From NCBI GenBank assembly GCA_900549655.1, contig UROZ01000001.1, positions 1-58,219 on the forward strand: a stretch of 58,219 nt of DNA. The letters are read 5' to 3'. The translations under genes were made by a program, and so were the position numbers. This document shows positions 48,768 to 57,303 of the stretch, in pieces. Under the pieces are notes generated by a model. The model had not been told where the DNA came from and made no database searches. It worked only from the letters and a program-made list of their open reading frames with translations. This stretch comes from an uncultured Collinsella sp. Lineage in GTDB: Bacteria > Actinomycetota > Coriobacteriia > Coriobacteriales > Coriobacteriaceae. Position 1 is the stretch's first letter. Each line of letters begins with the position of its first letter.

Positions 48768-49205
48768 TCAGTTCCTCCTAATATTCGTTCGCCTTGTCGC
48801 TTCCTTATTGTTTGCCGCGATACCGAGATCAGCCTTCTGGGCACGCTCAGCATCGAAGGCCCTGATAAGCGCAGGCGCATACTCTTCCGCTAGCGATGCG
48901 GCCTGTAGCTTAAACATACGGGAGATGACCCCGGCATCCTGCTTCGCTTGCTTGCCTGCGAGCGCGATGGCGGCCTCGCAGATCTCATTGGTCGTCGGCT
49001 CCCTTCCACCGAACTCCGCGAGCTCATTTTTCACGGTATCCAGCGAGCCGCCGTCATTTCTGGCATAGGCGGCGATATAGGCCTGTTTGAGCGCCTCGAC
49101 CAGCCTCTCATCAGCCGCAATCCCGGTCTCGGTGCCACCGCCATCTCGATAGTAGGCCGTCGTGGCCCCCTCAATCGATTCGGCGAGACTTTTCCCTACG
49201 TTCAT
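48768..49205 (-). CDS. Unknown transfer-operon protein (145 aa)
   Basis: Starts at the ATG at 49205 after GGAGACGGG. Helical and Ala-rich (ESIEGATTAYYRDGG, EALKQAYIAAYARND, AAIALAGKQAKQD), cytoplasmic. One base separates its stop from the next start. Function unknown. Confidence 0.55.
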   Translation of the reverse strand: MNVGKSLAESIEGATTAYYRDGGGTETGIAADERLVEALKQAYIAAYARNDGGSLDTVKNELAEFGGREPTTNEICEAAIALAGKQAKQDAGVISRMFKLQAASLAEEYAPALIRAFDAERAQKADLGIAANNKEATRRTNIRRN

Positions 49206-49288
49206 CCCGTCTCCGTTCTCATTCAACCTCAATCGGATCCATAGCGTCCAAGCGGCTAGTGCCTTTGGAGGCCGATTGTGGCTATCGT

Positions 49289-52200
49289 TTAAAATCCATG
49301 ACCGCTCGTGTGGGGATGTGCGCCCCCATCGTGTCCCCCGACACTGACGGGAGACTCCGCAATGGCGGGGTCGCCTTCGTCCTGGTCACCATCTACGCCT
49401 GACTCGTCATGGCCTTTTTCCAGCTCCTTCTGCTCCAGCTCGGCAAGCTCGCCCTGCAGCTTCTCGAGATTCTCCTCACCGTCCCAGGGCTCGACAACGA
49501 TTCTCCTGGCATCCTCAAGCTGCTTGTCGGAGCGCTCCATAAGGGCCCTTGCCTGGTCTAGACCGCCCGCTTCTTTCTCGATAATGCCGTCCATCTGCTG
49601 CAGCACGGTGTGTGAACCGGAAGTGGCCGATGGCAGCATATGATTCGACCAGTGCGCGTCGGCTGTGCCCTTGGCCCTCAGGCCGATGAAAGGGTCGTAA
49701 CGGAAGGTGCCGTCTCGCTCGAGCAGCGTCTGCTCCTTCTTCACGACAATCTCAAGACCGCGAAACTCTCCAATTGCCCTGACGGGGCCGATGGGACAAT
49801 CTCCGGCAGCCGCTTGAATCATGCCGATCGCACTAGCTCGATCTAGCGCCGACACGCCTCCGACCGAGACCCTTACGATATCTGCGCCCTTGTCGAGCTC
49901 CCTTTGCCTGTTCGCGCGCTCGAGGACATCGTGGTCGCATTCGAGCAGCTCGAATCGCCGGCGGTTGCACGCGGCCGAAGGCTCATAATGAGATTCAATC
50001 TGGTGGCGCATGTTTGCCACCATCTCGGAATGAGACTGCTTGAGCATGGACTGGGCCATAATCTCGCTTCTCAGCTCCTGGATCCTCTTGATATCGGGGT
50101 TACCGGACGCCACGGCGGCAAGGTCGGAGTAGGTGATTCTCGTCTCATCGATGTCATCCATGCTGCGCACGGACGGCTTATTCGAGAAGACCTGCCCGAT
50201 GAAGCGCTGCTTGTGCTCGACGGTGGAGTAGAGGAAGGAATCGAAAGTTCCCTGGGCGACGTACTTGAAGTCCCTCACGCTCTCGAAAAGGTTTCCCTGG
50301 CGCCTGATTCGACCAAGGCGCTGCTCGAAATCGGAAGGCCTCCATGGGCAATCAAGGTTATGGATGGCCGCGAGCCTCGTCTGGACGTTTGTACCCGTGC
50401 CCAGCTTCTCAGTCGAACCCATGAGGACGCGCACCTCGCCCGAACGGACCCTCTCGAAGAGCGTTTCCTTCTTCTCCGGGTCGTTGCCGGCGTCGCTGAC
50501 GCACGCAACCTGCTCGGAGGGGATTCCCGCCTCAATGAGGCGTCTCCTCATATCGTCTTGGATATTCCATTTCCCCGAGGCCGGGGTCGAACGGTCGCAA
50601 AAGACGAGCTGCGCGCCGCGCATGTCGGCCGTCTCCTCCCAGATTTTAAATACCTCGCGTGCGCATACCTCGCATTTGCCACCCTCCATCGGCTCAAACT
50701 CGGGGTGCATCAGCTTCGGGTCGAGTGCGACTTTCATGCCGTCGCCCGTGATCGCAAGCAGGTTATCGTTGCCGTCTGCATTTCCGGCACGGACGCGCTC
50801 ACCGCGGATTCCGAGCTTTTTGACTTCCTCGAGCTGCTCAGGCGTGGCGGGCACGGTGATATGGATCTCCTCGCAATCGGGGACCTTGAGGTTCACGGTC
50901 TCCTGCGTGACGATGTCCGCAAAGGTTCGGTAGGCGCTCATGAGCTCGGGGAGGTTATGGAACTTCGTGAAGCGCTGTTTCAGCTGGAAGCCGTTGCCCT
51001 CGGGCTTGATCTCCATCGAGTCCTCTATCGTGCCGAACGTGAACGCCCAGGCCGGGAACGATGAAAGGCCCTGCCGTTCGAGGAGCTCGGGGGCGAGATA
51101 GCGCTGCATGTTGTACAGCTCGCCCATCGTGTTGGTGACAGGCGTGCCCGTGGCGAACACGATGTTGCGTCCATGGCCGATCTCGCGAAGGTAGGTGCAC
51201 TTTTCAAGCAGGCTCTCACTTCGGTTGGACTTCGAGGAAGTCATTCCCGCAATTGCGAGGCCATACGTAGGGAGATTCTTATAGTTGTGCGCCTCGTCCA
51301 CAAACAGATAGTCGAAGCCGATCTCTTCGAACGAAAGCCCTTCGGTCTTCGGAGAGGAATGGAGCTTCGAGAGCTTATCGTTGATTTTCTTGACTTCCTC
51401 CTCGAGCTTTTTAACCGAGAAGGTTCCACCGTTTTCTAGCGCATCTTCTTTGGCCTGCAGGAATTCCGCCCTTCGGCGTTTGAGATAGACCTCCTTTCGC
51501 TCCTGCGAAAGGTCGAGCATGTCGAAGCGCGAACTCGACACGATCACGGCGTCCCAGTCCCCGTTTGCCGCGCGGCCGAAGAACTCCCTCGCCGCATCCG
51601 CGGAATCCGACTCGGATTTACCCATATACAGCACCCTCGACCCTGGATAGAGGTAGGCAAAATCCGATGCCCACTGTTCGGTCAGGTGCTTCGGCACGAC
51701 GACAAGCGGCTTGTTGGCCCGACCGAGACGTCTGGCCTCCATGCACATGGCGATACCCGTATAAGTTTTTCCGGCGCCGACGACATGGGCCACAAGCGTG
51801 CCCTCATCTGCCTGCCCAGCTCGCGCGACGGCGGCACGCTGATGCGGCCTCATCTCCACGTCGGGATTCATACCGGGAAAGGTGAGGTATGAGCCGTCAT
51901 ACGTCCTGGGCGCCAATCGGTTGTACCTATCGTTGTAGATTCTGCACAGAACATCTGCCCGATCCGGGTCTGCCCACACCCATTTCTCGAAAGCCGACGA
52001 AATCAAGCGCCTCCTGTCCCATGCGGCCTTAGTCCCCTGGGGGTCGGGAATCTTCTTGCCCGTGGACGGGTCGGTCTTGTTCAGCTTCGTCTCGCTGCCG
52101 TTGAGGACGGCCGAGATGACCTTGAGCGGCGAATAGCTGCTGATGCCGTATCTGGCCAGCACCTCGAGAGAAAGCTCGGTCGCGTTTCCCGTCAGGCGCC

Positions 52201-55200
52201 ATTTTCCGGTACGAGGCTCATGGGCAACCTCGAATTTCCTCTGCTTTGCCGCAGTCATCTCGCCATCGGTTAACTCGAGCTCCTCCTCGATGAAGCTCAT
52301 GACGAAGGAGGGGGGAATCCAGGGAGAGCCCAGGGTCGCCGCGATCTCTCCGGGACCCAGCTCACGTGGAAGCACGGCTTTCAGTTTCTCTTCGCAGGTG
52401 CGCAGCGCGGCGAGCCTCTCGACATCCGACTCGGTTAGGCCGAAGGCCGCCATATGTCGCTCGCGTCTAGCCCTGTATTCGGCAAGGTCATCTGGATTAA
52501 CAAGCTCTTCGTGGGGAATGGGCTGATCGACGTCGCCCATCCAGTCGACATGGGTAGTCCTCATCACGGCATCCTCACCCGCCTGGCGATAACCGAGCGA
52601 GATTAGGAATTCGGCCGGCACGGGGTCCGCCTTCATCGCAGCCGCCAAAACACTCGATAGGGGCTCCTGATCCGACTTCCGGGCAACAGGGATCCCATAC
52701 GCGCGCGCCAGGTTTTTGATCGGATAGGGGGTCTGATACGTGTTGTCGGCATCGGCACGTCCAAGCGCCACGGCAAGGACATCGGGCCCCACGTGCGGAT
52801 CGGTGGACAATCGCCAGAGAACCTCCTCCGTGTTCATCCCATCGGACGCGAAATCCCGTTTACTTGCCAGATATCCGAACGATCTCTCGACAAGCGCCGC
52901 GATGAGCGGGTTCGATATGGCCGCGTAGCCGTTCCTGCGCTCGGTAGAGACGCGTACCCCCTCATCGAGCTCTCCCAGGGCGGCAAATAACGCCTCCCCG
53001 GTCCACGTACTGAATGACCTGTCGCGCCAGCTGTCGGGGAGGCTGTTGACATGCGCCGAGGCGATAACGGCACGGTCGGCCGTCAGGGGATGGACGCAGG
53101 TGTCCCACAGGCCACTTTTCATGAGGACGGCAACGGCTCTCGCCACCTCCGCACTCGTCTCGGGAGTGCGGGCGGGGGGAATCGATACCGACTCGAGCCA
53201 GGAGCTTTCCCCGGCGTCGACCCGATCGCTCTCTATCTTCTTTTGCATCGAATGGATCGCATCGAGCTTCTCGCCGATATCACCGGAAAGATATGCCTCG
53301 GCGCTCTCGATCCTCGACGTGATCGGATCGCGGACGATGAGGTCGCCGAGTCTTTGCTCGGCTTCGTCGACACCGCAGCCGAGTAGTCGCCCGATGAGTG
53401 CCAAATCGACGCCGCCCGTGCGGTCATATGAGACGGCCAGGGCATCGGCAGGGGTCTCCGAACGGTCGGGGAGGGGTGCCTGGGGGCGCACGGTGCGCTT
53501 CGAGAGGATGTCGGCCTTGCGGACGAAGTTCTTCTTGGTGTCCAGTACCTCGAGACTGAAGAGGTTGATGCCGAGCGAGCAGTCGTGATAGCCCTTCATG
53601 GTGAGGACTCTGCGGTTCTTCGGATCATTCAGGCGTCCGTAACGCTCAGCGAAGCGGTCATAGCGGTCGCTGAGGGCCTTGATTCCAGATTCGATTGCGG
53701 CGTCGGTCGATTTGGGGTCGCGCTCGAGCGAGATAAGCGCTCGCGCGGCATCCCTGAGCTCAAGCATTGCGCGTGCACGGTCCTCTGCCTCGCGCCCCGC
53801 GAGCCGGAAGCGCTCCACCGTGTCGCCGTTGCCGTACCAGATCGACCCGCCATCGCCCAGCGTGAACTCATAGAGCGCCGGATTGGTGGGGACCTGCGCG
53901 ACCTCGGGAGCGGCAGACCTGCCGGGCATCCCCTCAAATGTATGAGAAATCGCACCGATGGCCTGATTTGCCAGGGACTTCCTAGCGCTATCGGCGATTC
54001 CTGCGGCGTCCAGACCACTTATCAATGCATATCCGGGGCCGTATGCGGTCATCTCCGAGCTCTGCTCGCCGACGGCCATGGACGGGTTGGAGGCAAGCAG
54101 AGCGTTCACGCGGAAGCCGTCCGCGTTCGTCTCCGTACGGACCCAGGCCGGCGCGTTGTCGTGCGTGATTTCCCGCGCCTCGGCGAGCTTTCTCAGGACA
54201 ACGAGGTCGCACAGCGCGCTCGTTCCCGCCTGGCTCTCGAAAGTCTCCTTGGGGAGCCGTGCCATGCCGACAAGATCGCACTCGCGGGCAAGACTTTCAC
54301 GTGTGGCCTCTCGGGCCTTGTCCATGGTATAGCGGCTCGTCAGCACAGCGACGATACCGCCGGGGCGCACGGCTGCCACGGCCCTCTTGATCATGTAGTC
54401 ATGAAGCGGCACTCCGTCGATTTTTATCGCGTCCGAGTAGGGGACGTTACCTATGGCGGCATCAAACGACCCCTCGGGGATCTCGCATTTGGCGATATCG
54501 GCGGCGACGATCTTATGGTCGGGGCAAAGCACGCGTGCGAGTCCCGCGCTCACGGGGTCAATTTCAACGCCGGTCACATGGACGTCCATGCCCTCAGGGA
54601 CGCAGCGCATGAAGTTGCCCGTTCCGCAGCCCGGCTCCAGAATCTCGGCCCTGCCCTCGTCACAGATACCGGCATCCCTCAACGTCTCCCAGATAAGTTC
54701 CACGACGGGGCGGGGGGTGTAGAAGGCGGTGAGGACAGTCGCGCGCTGATCGGCGAACTCATCTTCACTCAAAATCTCTTTCAGATCCCGTGATACCTCG
54801 ACCCAGCCACCGGTCGGGTTTTCGGCAAAGGCGTTCGCGGCACCGCCCCAACCGGAATAGGCTGAGATGGCGCGCGCCTCCTCGAGAGTGGCGTCTCGCG
54901 CCTCGTCCATGGTCGCCTTGAGGGCGCACAACGCCGCGACATTCAGCCTGGCGCGCTCCAGTGGCGAATGGCCGGACTGGATATCAGGGTTCAGGTATTC
55001 GGTGTTGTGGTGGGCGGCTAGAGTGTGAGCACCGTCTCGTTGAGGGCGATCTCCTCGGCCATCATCTGGGCGCTGTTCGCCTTGCGGATGTAGTCGTCGT
55101 ACCGGCACTCGGCCATCGCGATCTGCGCGAACTCCGGTGTCGCCCCGCAGCTCTCCATGCAGCTGTCCTGCAGCTCCGCGAGCCTCGTCAGGTAGTTGCG

Positions 55201-55555
55201 CTCCACCGCCTTGAGATACTCCTCCGTCTCGCCAGCCGCCTCCATCCTGGCCAGCTCCTCCGGAGCGTTCTGCTCCATGAAGGAATACCGGAGACCCCTC
55301 ACGCCCCTGTACGGGTTCTTCAGCACCGACATGCGCTTCCTCCTCGAAATCATCCTTGTGGGCGAACTCGTCGCCCCCCGCTTGGCTTACATAAGATTCC
55401 TGTTGCGCCCCGAAGTCAAGGGCCAACCTTTGCTGCGCTTCCACGTTATCGGTTTGTTCTTCGGCGGGCGCCACGTAAATCGCTGAATCATCCATCGCGA
55501 AAAGGGAGATTTGCCCCTCTGCCGCGACAAAGCGCCTCGACGCTCTCCTGGCCAT
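49289..55555 (-). CDS. N6-adenine methyltransferase-SNF2 helicase fusion
   Basis: 2,088 residues from the ATG at 55555 (AAAGGGGG upstream). After a short N-terminus with GQISLFAMDD comes an Arg/Gly/Asp-rich stretch (about 85-180) that overlaps the gene at 55018-55332. Then follow ISAYSGWGGAANAF, the AdoMet motif ILEPGCGTGNFM, and the GNVPYSD variant of NPPY. Further down lie helicase motifs HVVGAGKTYTG (Walker A), FDYLFVDEAHNYKN (DEAH) and FATGTPVTN, then RIRRQGN near the end. Such fusions are standard in large conjugative elements and relate to phage P1 DarB, which protects incoming DNA from restriction. It is the largest transfer-operon gene. Confidence 0.85.
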   Translation of the reverse strand: MARRASRRFVAAEGQISLFAMDDSAIYVAPAEEQTDNVEAQQRLALDFGAQQESYVSQAGGDEFAHKDDFEEEAHVGAEEPVQGREGSPVFLHGAERSGGAGQDGGGWRDGGVSQGGGAQLPDEARGAAGQLHGELRGDTGVRADRDGRVPVRRLHPQGEQRPDDGRGDRPQRDGAHTLAAHHNTEYLNPDIQSGHSPLERARLNVAALCALKATMDEARDATLEEARAISAYSGWGGAANAFAENPTGGWVEVSRDLKEILSEDEFADQRATVLTAFYTPRPVVELIWETLRDAGICDEGRAEILEPGCGTGNFMRCVPEGMDVHVTGVEIDPVSAGLARVLCPDHKIVAADIAKCEIPEGSFDAAIGNVPYSDAIKIDGVPLHDYMIKRAVAAVRPGGIVAVLTSRYTMDKAREATRESLARECDLVGMARLPKETFESQAGTSALCDLVVLRKLAEAREITHDNAPAWVRTETNADGFRVNALLASNPSMAVGEQSSEMTAYGPGYALISGLDAAGIADSARKSLANQAIGAISHTFEGMPGRSAAPEVAQVPTNPALYEFTLGDGGSIWYGNGDTVERFRLAGREAEDRARAMLELRDAARALISLERDPKSTDAAIESGIKALSDRYDRFAERYGRLNDPKNRRVLTMKGYHDCSLGINLFSLEVLDTKKNFVRKADILSKRTVRPQAPLPDRSETPADALAVSYDRTGGVDLALIGRLLGCGVDEAEQRLGDLIVRDPITSRIESAEAYLSGDIGEKLDAIHSMQKKIESDRVDAGESSWLESVSIPPARTPETSAEVARAVAVLMKSGLWDTCVHPLTADRAVIASAHVNSLPDSWRDRSFSTWTGEALFAALGELDEGVRVSTERRNGYAAISNPLIAALVERSFGYLASKRDFASDGMNTEEVLWRLSTDPHVGPDVLAVALGRADADNTYQTPYPIKNLARAYGIPVARKSDQEPLSSVLAAAMKADPVPAEFLISLGYRQAGEDAVMRTTHVDWMGDVDQPIPHEELVNPDDLAEYRARRERHMAAFGLTESDVERLAALRTCEEKLKAVLPRELGPGEIAATLGSPWIPPSFVMSFIEEELELTDGEMTAAKQRKFEVAHEPRTGKWRLTGNATELSLEVLARYGISSYSPLKVISAVLNGSETKLNKTDPSTGKKIPDPQGTKAAWDRRRLISSAFEKWVWADPDRADVLCRIYNDRYNRLAPRTYDGSYLTFPGMNPDVEMRPHQRAAVARAGQADEGTLVAHVVGAGKTYTGIAMCMEARRLGRANKPLVVVPKHLTEQWASDFAYLYPGSRVLYMGKSESDSADAAREFFGRAANGDWDAVIVSSSRFDMLDLSQERKEVYLKRRRAEFLQAKEDALENGGTFSVKKLEEEVKKINDKLSKLHSSPKTEGLSFEEIGFDYLFVDEAHNYKNLPTYGLAIAGMTSSKSNRSESLLEKCTYLREIGHGRNIVFATGTPVTNTMGELYNMQRYLAPELLERQGLSSFPAWAFTFGTIEDSMEIKPEGNGFQLKQRFTKFHNLPELMSAYRTFADIVTQETVNLKVPDCEEIHITVPATPEQLEEVKKLGIRGERVRAGNADGNDNLLAITGDGMKVALDPKLMHPEFEPMEGGKCEVCAREVFKIWEETADMRGAQLVFCDRSTPASGKWNIQDDMRRRLIEAGIPSEQVACVSDAGNDPEKKETLFERVRSGEVRVLMGSTEKLGTGTNVQTRLAAIHNLDCPWRPSDFEQRLGRIRRQGNLFESVRDFKYVAQGTFDSFLYSTVEHKQRFIGQVFSNKPSVRSMDDIDETRITYSDLAAVASGNPDIKRIQELRSEIMAQSMLKQSHSEMVANMRHQIESHYEPSAACNRRRFELLECDHDVLERANRQRELDKGADIVRVSVGGVSALDRASAIGMIQAAAGDCPIGPVRAIGEFRGLEIVVKKEQTLLERDGTFRYDPFIGLRAKGTADAHWSNHMLPSATSGSHTVLQQMDGIIEKEAGGLDQARALMERSDKQLEDARRIVVEPWDGEENLEKLQGELAELEQKELEKGHDESGVDGDQDEGDPAIAESPVSVGGHDGGAHPHTSGHGF
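55018..55332 (-). CDS. TnpV-like protein nested in the helicase gene
   Basis: 104 residues from the ATG at 55332, seven bases after a perfect GAGGAGG. RYSFMEQNAPEELARMEAAG, then TEEYLKAVERNYLTRLAELQ and NSAQMMAEEIALNETV follow the TnpV pattern (a small protein found in transposons and conjugative elements). It lies in another frame entirely inside the long helicase frame, exactly over that protein's strange Arg/Gly-rich segment. So it is probably the true coding sequence there; the long frame may be open by chance, or overprinted. Confidence 0.65.
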   Translation of the reverse strand: MSVLKNPYRGVRGLRYSFMEQNAPEELARMEAAGETEEYLKAVERNYLTRLAELQDSCMESCGATPEFAQIAMAECRYDDYIRKANSAQMMAEEIALNETVLTL

Positions 55556-55559
55556 GGCG

Positions 55560-56321
55560 CTAAGCCCCCTTTCGAGAGTTATTGGAGGTTCGGCGCGCAC
55601 CGGCATCAAAGGAGGCGAGCATACTCTTTAGTCGCCTGGTCGTCATGGTTGCCGATTTGCCGCGCTCGGCCCGGTCACCCTGCGGGGGCCGCACTCTCGG
55701 CTTGCACTCGAAACCCGCCTTCTTGAGGGCGCGGTCGATTCTGCCCGTGGCACCTCTCACCTGGGCACAAACGCGCTCGATACGCGCGAGAAGCAGCTCG
55801 GTATCCTCCATCGGGACACGAACCTCCAGGCCGTCATCGATCCCGTAGCGGCGAAGCGTAACGTGGGAAGCCATCGGGTCCATGCCCTCAAGATCGACGT
55901 CTTCGGAGGCTATCGAGACCGCATCGAGCGCGACCGCATCCCCCTCGACGACGCTGATCGGTGCGGCGCCGGGGCACGAGGTGAGCCCTATATAAGCGGA
56001 GGCAGGGTAGACCGTCTCGGGAACGAGTTCGCAATCGAGAGTCAGCTCATCGTCTACTCGTCTGGCGAAGGGAACGAGAATCTCGAATCCGGCCGGATGC
56101 TCCTTTATCTTTCCGCCAAGCAAATCGGCGCGCTGCCTGCTGAGGACAGTCGATGTATCGGCCTCGGGATGGTCGAGCTTGAATGCCGCAAGAGCGAGAA
56201 TTCCCCTCGGGCCCAGTTCGGAGTGCTCGGCCATGGCGTCGAGAATCGTGTCCCAGCCATGCGGATGGCCCATAACCGCCGCGAGCATCTCGACAGGCGC
56301 TTCAATGTGGCTCTGTTGCAT
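55560..56321 (-). CDS. Unknown first gene of the transfer operon (253 aa)
   Basis: Starts at the ATG at 56321 after GGGAGGAATTA. An N-terminal helical part (MLAAVMGHPHGWDTILDAMA) is followed by FEILVPFARRVDDELTLDCE and a C-terminal basic tail. Its stop is four bases before the helicase start. No family is recognised. Palindrome motif B at 56390 lies about 70 bases upstream. Confidence 0.6.
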   Translation of the reverse strand: MQQSHIEAPVEMLAAVMGHPHGWDTILDAMAEHSELGPRGILALAAFKLDHPEADTSTVLSRQRADLLGGKIKEHPAGFEILVPFARRVDDELTLDCELVPETVYPASAYIGLTSCPGAAPISVVEGDAVALDAVSIASEDVDLEGMDPMASHVTLRRYGIDDGLEVRVPMEDTELLLARIERVCAQVRGATGRIDRALKKAGFECKPRVRPPQGDRAERGKSATMTTRRLKSMLASFDAGARRTSNNSRKGA

Positions 56322-56389
56322 TAATTCCTCCCCGTCTCAGTCAACTACCCATCGATGATGGGGGAGTGCGCCCATGTCGCCCAGCGCGG

Positions 56390-56401
56390 GAACAAGTGTT
56401 C
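56390..56401. promoter_or_regulatory. Palindrome GAACAAGTGTTC (motif B), copy 3 (transfer operon)
   Basis: Read leftward, ATCATC follows after 30 bases, then the first transfer gene. It lies inside the short gap after the XRE regulator gene, so regulator and palindrome may belong together. Confidence 0.55.
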
Positions 56402-56424
56402 ACCGCGGCAGGGCAGGTAAGCCT

Positions 56425-56754
56425 TCAGCCTGACGCCCTATCTGCGCCGGTATCCGTCGCCTTCGGAGCCGATGCTATCTCCGCGAGCCTCGTGAGTCCC
56501 GAGGCTATCTCGACCGCATCCGCGCCCAGCAGCCAGTCGGTAGGCACGCCGAACGTCCTTGAGAGGGCCTTGAGCGAGACGGCCGAGGGCAACCTGACGC
56601 CAGTTAGCCACAGGCCGATCGAGCGCGACGATTGCCCGATCATCCCCGCAAGCTCATCCTGGCCGATGCCCGTCACCCTCATGAGGGCGGCCAGGCGTCG
56701 GCGAAAGAGCAGCAGGGAAGGTTCGGTTGTGTACGGTCCGGGCGCGTTCTTCAT
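56425..56754 (-). CDS. XRE-family transcriptional regulator
   Basis: 109 residues. FRRRLAALMRVTGIGQDELA, then MIGQSSRSIGLWLTGVRLPS is a Cro/C1-type helix-turn-helix, followed by LSRTFGVPTDWLLGAD. The last 25 residues are disordered. It lies between two transfer genes and directly before palindrome motif B, so it is a good candidate regulator of the downstream operon. It could also be the protein that recognises motif A. Confidence 0.85.
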   Translation of the reverse strand: MKNAPGPYTTEPSLLLFRRRLAALMRVTGIGQDELAGMIGQSSRSIGLWLTGVRLPSAVSLKALSRTFGVPTDWLLGADAVEIASGLTRLAEIASAPKATDTGADRASG

Positions 56755-56759
56755 CTCAA

Positions 56760-57278
56760 TCAGTATGTCCCGACGTTGAAGCCCTCGCCCTTGGTGTAAT
56801 CGACGGTCACGGGAATCTCCGTCTCGTTGGGGAAGTAGACGCGGATGACCCAGTAGGGGATGTCGGTGCCATCGGGACCCATTCCCTGATTGACATCGCT
56901 TGACTCGATAAGCGTCTTCTCGGGAACGCCGTATTCGGGGGTCAGGGACGTGAGGTACCTTGCGACCGCGTCTTGGAAACCAGTCTGGGTCATTCCCTCG
57001 GGCAGGCTATCGGGAACGGCCACGATCGATGGTTCGACCTGGATCGTCTCGTCCTGCCCATCCGTGGCGCCGCCTTCCGATTCATCATCCGAGCCGTAAC
57101 CATCGGCACCGACTTCACCGTCGGAGACAGCCGAGGATTCCACCGCCGGGCTGTCATCCGTCCTGCCTGTGGGCGGAAAGAGTGCGAACGCGACGTTGAT
57201 TGCGATGCAGACTATGATGATGCCGACGCAGGCGAGGATAATCCCCTTCGAATCCAGCTTCTTTCCCTTTTTGTACAT
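56760..57278 (-). CDS. Single-pass membrane protein of the transfer region
   Basis: 172 residues, AGGGAGAGGA upstream. A short Lys-rich start, one helix (IILACVGIIIVCIAINVAFA) and an acidic linker (about 40-80) lead to a compact outer domain (TQTGFQDAVARYLTSLTPEY, then YWVIRVYFPNETEIPVTVDY). Placed right after the wall hydrolase gene, it is probably part of the mating channel envelope parts. No exact family recognised. Confidence 0.6.
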   Translation of the reverse strand: MYKKGKKLDSKGIILACVGIIIVCIAINVAFALFPPTGRTDDSPAVESSAVSDGEVGADGYGSDDESEGGATDGQDETIQVEPSIVAVPDSLPEGMTQTGFQDAVARYLTSLTPEYGVPEKTLIESSDVNQGMGPDGTDIPYWVIRVYFPNETEIPVTVDYTKGEGFNVGTY

Positions 57279-57303
57279 AGTGATCTGTCCTCTCCCTTGC
57301 TGG

